Part shown: one piece after another, positions 60,509 to 64,000 of the stretch
Layout: each line of letters opens with the position of its first letter
Position numbering within the stretch: the first letter of the stretch is position 1
Source of the DNA: Micrococcus sp. EYE_212
GTDB lineage: Bacteria > Actinomycetota > Actinomycetes > Actinomycetales > Micrococcaceae
Assembly (NCBI RefSeq): GCF_023147585.1
Contig: NZ_JAHXOZ010000007.1
Location: forward strand, 1 to 64,000
Direction: 5' to 3'
DNA: 64,000 bases
Translations under genes and position numbers: made by a program
The notes under the pieces: model-generated
The model's database searches: none
The model's input: the letters and a program-made list of their open reading frames with translations, nothing else
What the model was told of the DNA's origin: nothing

Positions 60509-60569
60509 GACGAGCCCTGCGTCGTCGCTGCCATCCGGGGCGGATGACGGCGACGACGCAGGGCTCGTC
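60509..60569. repeat. GACGAGCCCTGCGTCGT hairpin family, copy 3
   Basis: 29-base arms (60509-60537, starting GACGAGCCCTGCGTCGTCGC, and 60541-60569) pair with two mismatches around a 3-base loop. It lies between the purL stop and the ATPase start, both on the minus strand, so it could terminate the purine operon. Confidence 0.88.
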
Positions 60570-60588
60570 ACAGGGGTGGGGCGCCCGC

Positions 60589-62895
60589 TCAGCCGAAGTG
60601 CTTCGGCAGGGTGGCCTCCCAGGCCTCGCGCAGCTCGGCGATCGGCAGCTCGAACCCGCCCTGCACCTCGAGGGCGCCGGACTCCACGTCCACGACGCCG
60701 ATCCGGGTCACGGTGTAGCCGCGCGCGGTGGTCATGTCATTGAAGCGGACCTCCTCGGTGCGCGGCACGGACACGACGGCGCGGCCCTGCGTCTCGGAGA
60801 ACAGCGCGGTGAACAGGTCCACGCCGTCGCGGCGGAGGACCTCGTCCAGCACGATCCGCGCGCCGACGCCGAAGCGCAGCACCATGTCCGCCAGGGTCGC
60901 CGCGAGGCCGCCCTTGGAGACGTCGTGCGCGGCGTCGATCATGCCGTCGCGCGAGGCGTTGACCAGCAGCTCGCCGAGCAGGCGCTCCTGCTCGAGGTCC
61001 ACCTTCGGGGGCGTGCCGCCCAGGTGGCCGCGCAGGTTCGCGAACTCGGAGCCGTCCAGCTCATCGCGGGTGACGCCGAGCAGGTAGACCGCCTGCCCGT
61101 CCGCGTCCCGGCCGAAGCCCGAGGGCGTGCGGCGCGCGACGTCGTCGAGCTGGCCCAGCACGCCCACGGTGGGGGTGGGATGGATGGCGACGCCGCCGGT
61201 CTGGTTGTAGAGCGAGACGTTGCCGCCGGTGACGGGCACGCCGAGCACCTGGCACGCATCGGCGAGGCCGCGGACGGCCTCGGCGAACTGCCACATCACC
61301 TCGGGGTCCTCGGGGGAGCCGAAGTTGAGGCAGTCGGTGACGGCGAGCGGCACGGCGCCCACGGTGGCCACGTTGCGGTAGGCCTCCGCGAGGGACAGCT
61401 GCGCGCCCGCATACGGGTCGAGGTACGCGTAGCGGTCGTTGCAGTCCGTGGCCAGGGCCACGCCCATGCCCGTCTCCTCGTCCACGCGGACCACGCCGGC
61501 GTCGTCGGGGGAGGCGAGCGCGGTGTTGCCGCGCACGTACCGGTCGTACTGCCGGGTGATCCAGGAGACGTCCGCCATGTTGGGGGAGGCCATCAGCTCG
61601 ACGACGGCGGCCTTGAGCGCGTCGCCGTCCTGCGGCAGGTCCTGGCCGGCCGCGGAGGCACGGAACGTGTCCGCCTGGAGCGCATCCTGGAAGGAGGGGC
61701 GGTGGTACGGGCGCTCGTACACGGGGCCGTCATGGGCCACGGTGCGCGGGTCGACGTCGACGATGACCTCGCCGTCCCACGTGATGACGAGGCGGCCGTC
61801 GCCGGTGACCTCGCCGAGCCACGAGTACTCCACGTCCCACTTGGCCATGACGGCCTCGAACGCCGCGACGTTCTCCGGCGTCACGACGGCCATCATGCGC
61901 TCCTGCGACTCGGACATGAGGATCTCGCCCGGGGTCAGCGTGGAGTCGCGCAGCAGCACGTCGGTCAGCTCGACGCGCATGCCGCCTTCGCCGTTGGAGG
62001 CGAGCTCGGAGGTGGCGCAGGAGATGCCCGCGGCACCGAGGTCCTGGATGCCCTCCACGAGGGAGCCGTGGAACAGCTCGAGACAGCACTCGATGAGCAC
62101 CTTCTCCACGAACGGATCGCCCACCTGGACGGAGGGGCGCTTGGCGGGCTTGCCGCCGTCGTCGAAGGACTCCGAGGCCAGCACGGACGCGCCGCCGATG
62201 CCGTCGCCGCCGGTGCGGGCGCCGAAGAGCACCACCTTGTTGCCGACGCCGGACGCGTTCGCCAGGCGCAGGTCCTCGTGCTTGAGCACGCCCACGGCGA
62301 GCGCGTTCACGAGCGGGTTGCCCTGGTAGGAGGCGTCGAAGGAGACCTCGCCGCCGATGTTCGGCAGGCCGAGGCAGTTGCCGTAGCCGCCGATGCCGGA
62401 GACGACGCCGTGCACCACGCGGGCGGTGTCCGGGTGGTCGATCGCGCCGAAGCGCAGCGGGTCCATGACGGCCACGGGGCGGGCGCCCATCGAGATGATG
62501 TCGCGCACGATGCCGCCGATGCCGGTGGCCGCGCCCTGGTAGGGCTCCACGAAGGAGGGGTGGTTGTGCGACTCCACCTTGAAGGTCACGGCCCAGCCGT
62601 CGCCGAGGTCGGTGACGCCGGCGTTCTCGCCGATCCCCACCATGAGGTTCTTCTTCATCTCCTCGGTGAGCTTGTCCCCGAACTGGCGCAGGTGCACCTT
62701 CGAGGACTTGTAGGAGCAGTGCTCCGACCACATCACGGAGTACATCGCGAGCTCCGCCGCGGTGGGGCGGCGGCCCAGGATCTCGCGGATCCGCGCGTAC
62801 TCGTCCTCCTTGAGGCCGAGCTCCGCCCACGGCTGGGCGACGTCCGGGTTCGCCGCGGCGTGCTCCACGGTCTCGATGGTGAACTGCTGGCTCAT
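60589..62895 (-). CDS. purL: Phosphoribosylformylglycinamidine synthase subunit II
   Basis: Catalytic subunit that converts FGAR to FGAM with ATP and ammonia delivered by PurQ. 768 residues, the small PurL form that needs PurS and Pur[45 protein letters not shown] (ATP and substrate binding) and [20 protein letters not shown] are family blocks; DCLNFGSPE and GGNVSLYNQ lie in the second half. ATG at 62895 follows GGAGG and overlaps the purQ stop (ATGA). Last gene of purS-purQ-purL in the order read; ends before the hairpin at 60509-60569. Confidence 0.97.
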   Translation of the reverse strand: MSQQFTIETVEHAAANPDVAQPWAELGLKEDEYARIREILGRRPTAAELAMYSVMWSEHCSYKSSKVHLRQFGDKLTEEMKKNLMVGIGENAGVTDLGDGWAVTFKVESHNHPSFVEPYQGAATGIGGIVRDIISMGARPVAVMDPLRFGAIDHPDTARVVHGVVSGIGGYGNCLGLPNIGGEVSFDASYQGNPLVNALAVGVLKHEDLRLANASGVGNKVVLFGARTGGDGIGGASVLASESFDDGGKPAKRPSVQVGDPFVEKVLIECCLELFHGSLVEGIQDLGAAGISCATSELASNGEGGMRVELTDVLLRDSTLTPGEILMSESQERMMAVVTPENVAAFEAVMAKWDVEYSWLGEVTGDGRLVITWDGEVIVDVDPRTVAHDGPVYERPYHRPSFQDALQADTFRASAAGQDLPQDGDALKAAVVELMASPNMADVSWITRQYDRYVRGNTALASPDDAGVVRVDEETGMGVALATDCNDRYAYLDPYAGAQLSLAEAYRNVATVGAVPLAVTDCLNFGSPEDPEVMWQFAEAVRGLADACQVLGVPVTGGNVSLYNQTGGVAIHPTPTVGVLGQLDDVARRTPSGFGRDADGQAVYLLGVTRDELDGSEFANLRGHLGGTPPKVDLEQERLLGELLVNASRDGMIDAAHDVSKGGLAATLADMVLRFGVGARIVLDEVLRRDGVDLFTALFSETQGRAVVSVPRTEEVRFNDMTTARGYTVTRIGVVDVESGALEVQGGFELPIAELREAWEATLPKHFG

Positions 62896-63689
62896 GCGGC
62901 GCCTCCCCGGCTCGCGAGGGTGGTCAGGACGGAGGTGAAGAAGCCCAGGCCGTCGGTGCCGGCGCGCACGCCGTCCGCGGTGTCCGGGCCGAAGCCGGCC
63001 TCGACGGCGTGCTCCGGGTGCGGCATGAGGCCCACCACGTTGCCCGCCGGGTTGGCCACGCCCGCGATGTCGCGGCGCGAGCCGTTGGGGTTCCAGCCCT
63101 TGTAGCGGAACACCACGCGGCCCTCGGCCTCGAGGGCGTCGAGGGTGGCGTCGTCGGCCACATACTGGCCGTCCTGGTTCTTCAGGGGCACGGTGATGGT
63201 CTGGCCCGGCGCGAAGTCGCGGGTCCACGCGGTGTCCGTGGACTCGACCGTGAGCTCCTGGTCGCGGCAGATGAAGTGCAGGTGGTCGTTCTTGATCATC
63301 GAGCCCGGCAGCAGGTGGGACTCCGTGAGGATCTGGAAGCCGTTGCAGATGCCGAGCACCGGGAGCGCATCCGCGCCGCCCTGCGGGCCGCCGGCCGCCT
63401 CCGCGATGGCGTCCATCATGGGGGCGAAGCGGGAGATCGCGCCGGCGCGCAGGTAGTCGCCGTAGGAGAAGCCGCCGGGGACGACGACGGCGTCCAGGCC
63501 GGACAGCGCGGCCTGCGGGTCCGCGTCGGCGTGCCACAGGGCCACGGCCTCCGCGCCGGCGAGGCGGATCGCGCGGGCGGCGTCGACGTCGTCGAGGGTG
63601 CCCGGGAAGGTGACGACGCCGATGCGGGCGCCGGACAGGGGAGTGGCGGGCGTCGAGTAGTCGCCGATGAGGGGGAGGTCCGCGGCCAT
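62892..63689 (-). CDS. purQ: Phosphoribosylformylglycinamidine synthase subunit I (glutaminase)
   Basis: 265 residues. Class I glutamine amidotransferase that releases ammonia for PurL: nucleophile Cys115 in [10 protein letters not shown], with His224 and Glu226 in MPHPEHAVE completing the triad. [12 protein letters not shown] and [13 protein letters not shown] are typical PurQ blocks. A short N-terminal addition of about 20 residues ([20 protein letters not shown]) precedes the usual start. ATG at 63689 shares one base with the purS stop (TGATG), and its stop overlaps purL. Confidence 0.97.
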   Translation of the reverse strand: MAADLPLIGDYSTPATPLSGARIGVVTFPGTLDDVDAARAIRLAGAEAVALWHADADPQAALSGLDAVVVPGGFSYGDYLRAGAISRFAPMMDAIAEAAGGPQGGADALPVLGICNGFQILTESHLLPGSMIKNDHLHFICRDQELTVESTDTAWTRDFAPGQTITVPLKNQDGQYVADDATLDALEAEGRVVFRYKGWNPNGSRRDIAGVANPAGNVVGLMPHPEHAVEAGFGPDTADGVRAGTDGLGFFTSVLTTLASRGGAA

Positions 63690-63967
63690 CAGGCGTGGGC
63701 CTCGTCGTCGGTCTCCGCCTCGTCGACGAGCTCGACGTTCACGACGTCCTCGATCACCGGGTTGGAGAGCATCTCCTCGGCGGCCTTGCGGGCGGCGGTC
63801 AGGATCTCGTCCGTGACCTCGCCGTCCACGGTGAGCTCGAAGCGCTTGCCCTGGCGGACCTGGCTGAACTGGGTGAACCCGAGGCGGGGCAGGGCCCCGT
63901 TGATGGCCTTGCCCTGCGGGTCGAGGATCTCGGGCTTGGGCATGACGTCGACGACGATGATGGGCAT
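63689..63967 (-). CDS. purS: Phosphoribosylformylglycinamidine synthase subunit PurS
   Basis: 92 residues. Small structural subunit needed to join PurQ and PurL. Pattern [35 protein letters not shown] and a helix [15 protein letters not shown]-like segment fit PurS; an acidic tail [10 protein letters not shown] is extra. ATG at 63967 with AGGAG seven bases upstream. First gene of the purSQL operon on the minus strand; its promoter lies at or beyond the right end of the window. Confidence 0.95.
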   Translation of the reverse strand: MPIIVVDVMPKPEILDPQGKAINGALPRLGFTQFSQVRQGKRFELTVDGEVTDEILTAARKAAEEMLSNPVIEDVVNVELVDEAETDDEAHA

Positions 63968-64000
63968 CCAACGCTCCTGGTGTCTGAGGGGGCCGTGCGG

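Overview
The window is very GC-rich, almost fully coding DNA from an actinobacterium. Gene content, start-codon use (ATG, many GTG, one TTG) and the SD-led or leaderless starts fit a Micrococcaceae chromosome, most likely Micrococcus or a close relative; that assignment is inferred from content, not from a search. I see no rRNA, tRNA, IS element, phage gene or CRISPR array.

Layout. 0.2-12 kb: corA, a small membrane protein, a TrmH-type methyltransferase, an SMP-30 protein, fructose-bisphosphate aldolase, a RamB-like regulator divergent from the glyoxylate shunt genes aceA-aceB, a lipoprotein, a DUF3151 protein and thymidine kinase. 12-17.5 kb: a frameshifted membrane alpha/beta-hydrolase, a small CC..CC protein, bioB behind a tandem BioQ-type operator, purA, and a lipoprotein gene bracketed by two copies of a 75-bp inverted-repeat element. 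17.6-21.5 kb: a large catalase, a nitrilase-family amidase and a membrane protein. 21.7-32.7 kb: histidine utilisation (IclR regulator, hutU, a YjiH-type transporter, hutI, hutH, and hutG further on), interrupted by an MHS transporter/flavin reductase pair with a divergent GntR regulator. 32.7-56 kb: a region rich in sulfur functions: metY, two DszC/SfnB-like monooxygenases, two DszA/NtaA-type luciferase-like monooxygenases, an ssuBAC sulfonate importer, and metNIQ behind a SAM-I-clan riboswitch. Set among these are acetyl-CoA synthetase, a siderophore-interacting reductase, exporters and three related lipoproteins. 57-64 kb: a YtxH-like protein, a frameshifted CtpE-like P-type ATPase and the purS-purQ-purL operon.

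How they work together. AceA/AceB with acetyl-CoA synthetase allow growth on acetate. The hut genes turn histidine into glutamate. The 36-56 kb genes look like a system for importing organosulfur compounds and releasing their sulfur, feeding MetY, with MetNIQ for methionine uptake under SAM control. PurS/Q/L and PurA belong to purine synthesis.

The most unusual signal is structural. Several intergenic gaps carry long imperfect hairpins, some in repeated families. Two single genes (16968-17474 and 41131-41997) each have one copy 24-26 bases before the start codon and another 13-18 bases after the stop. Two genes have frameshifts in G/C runs that may be sequencing errors.
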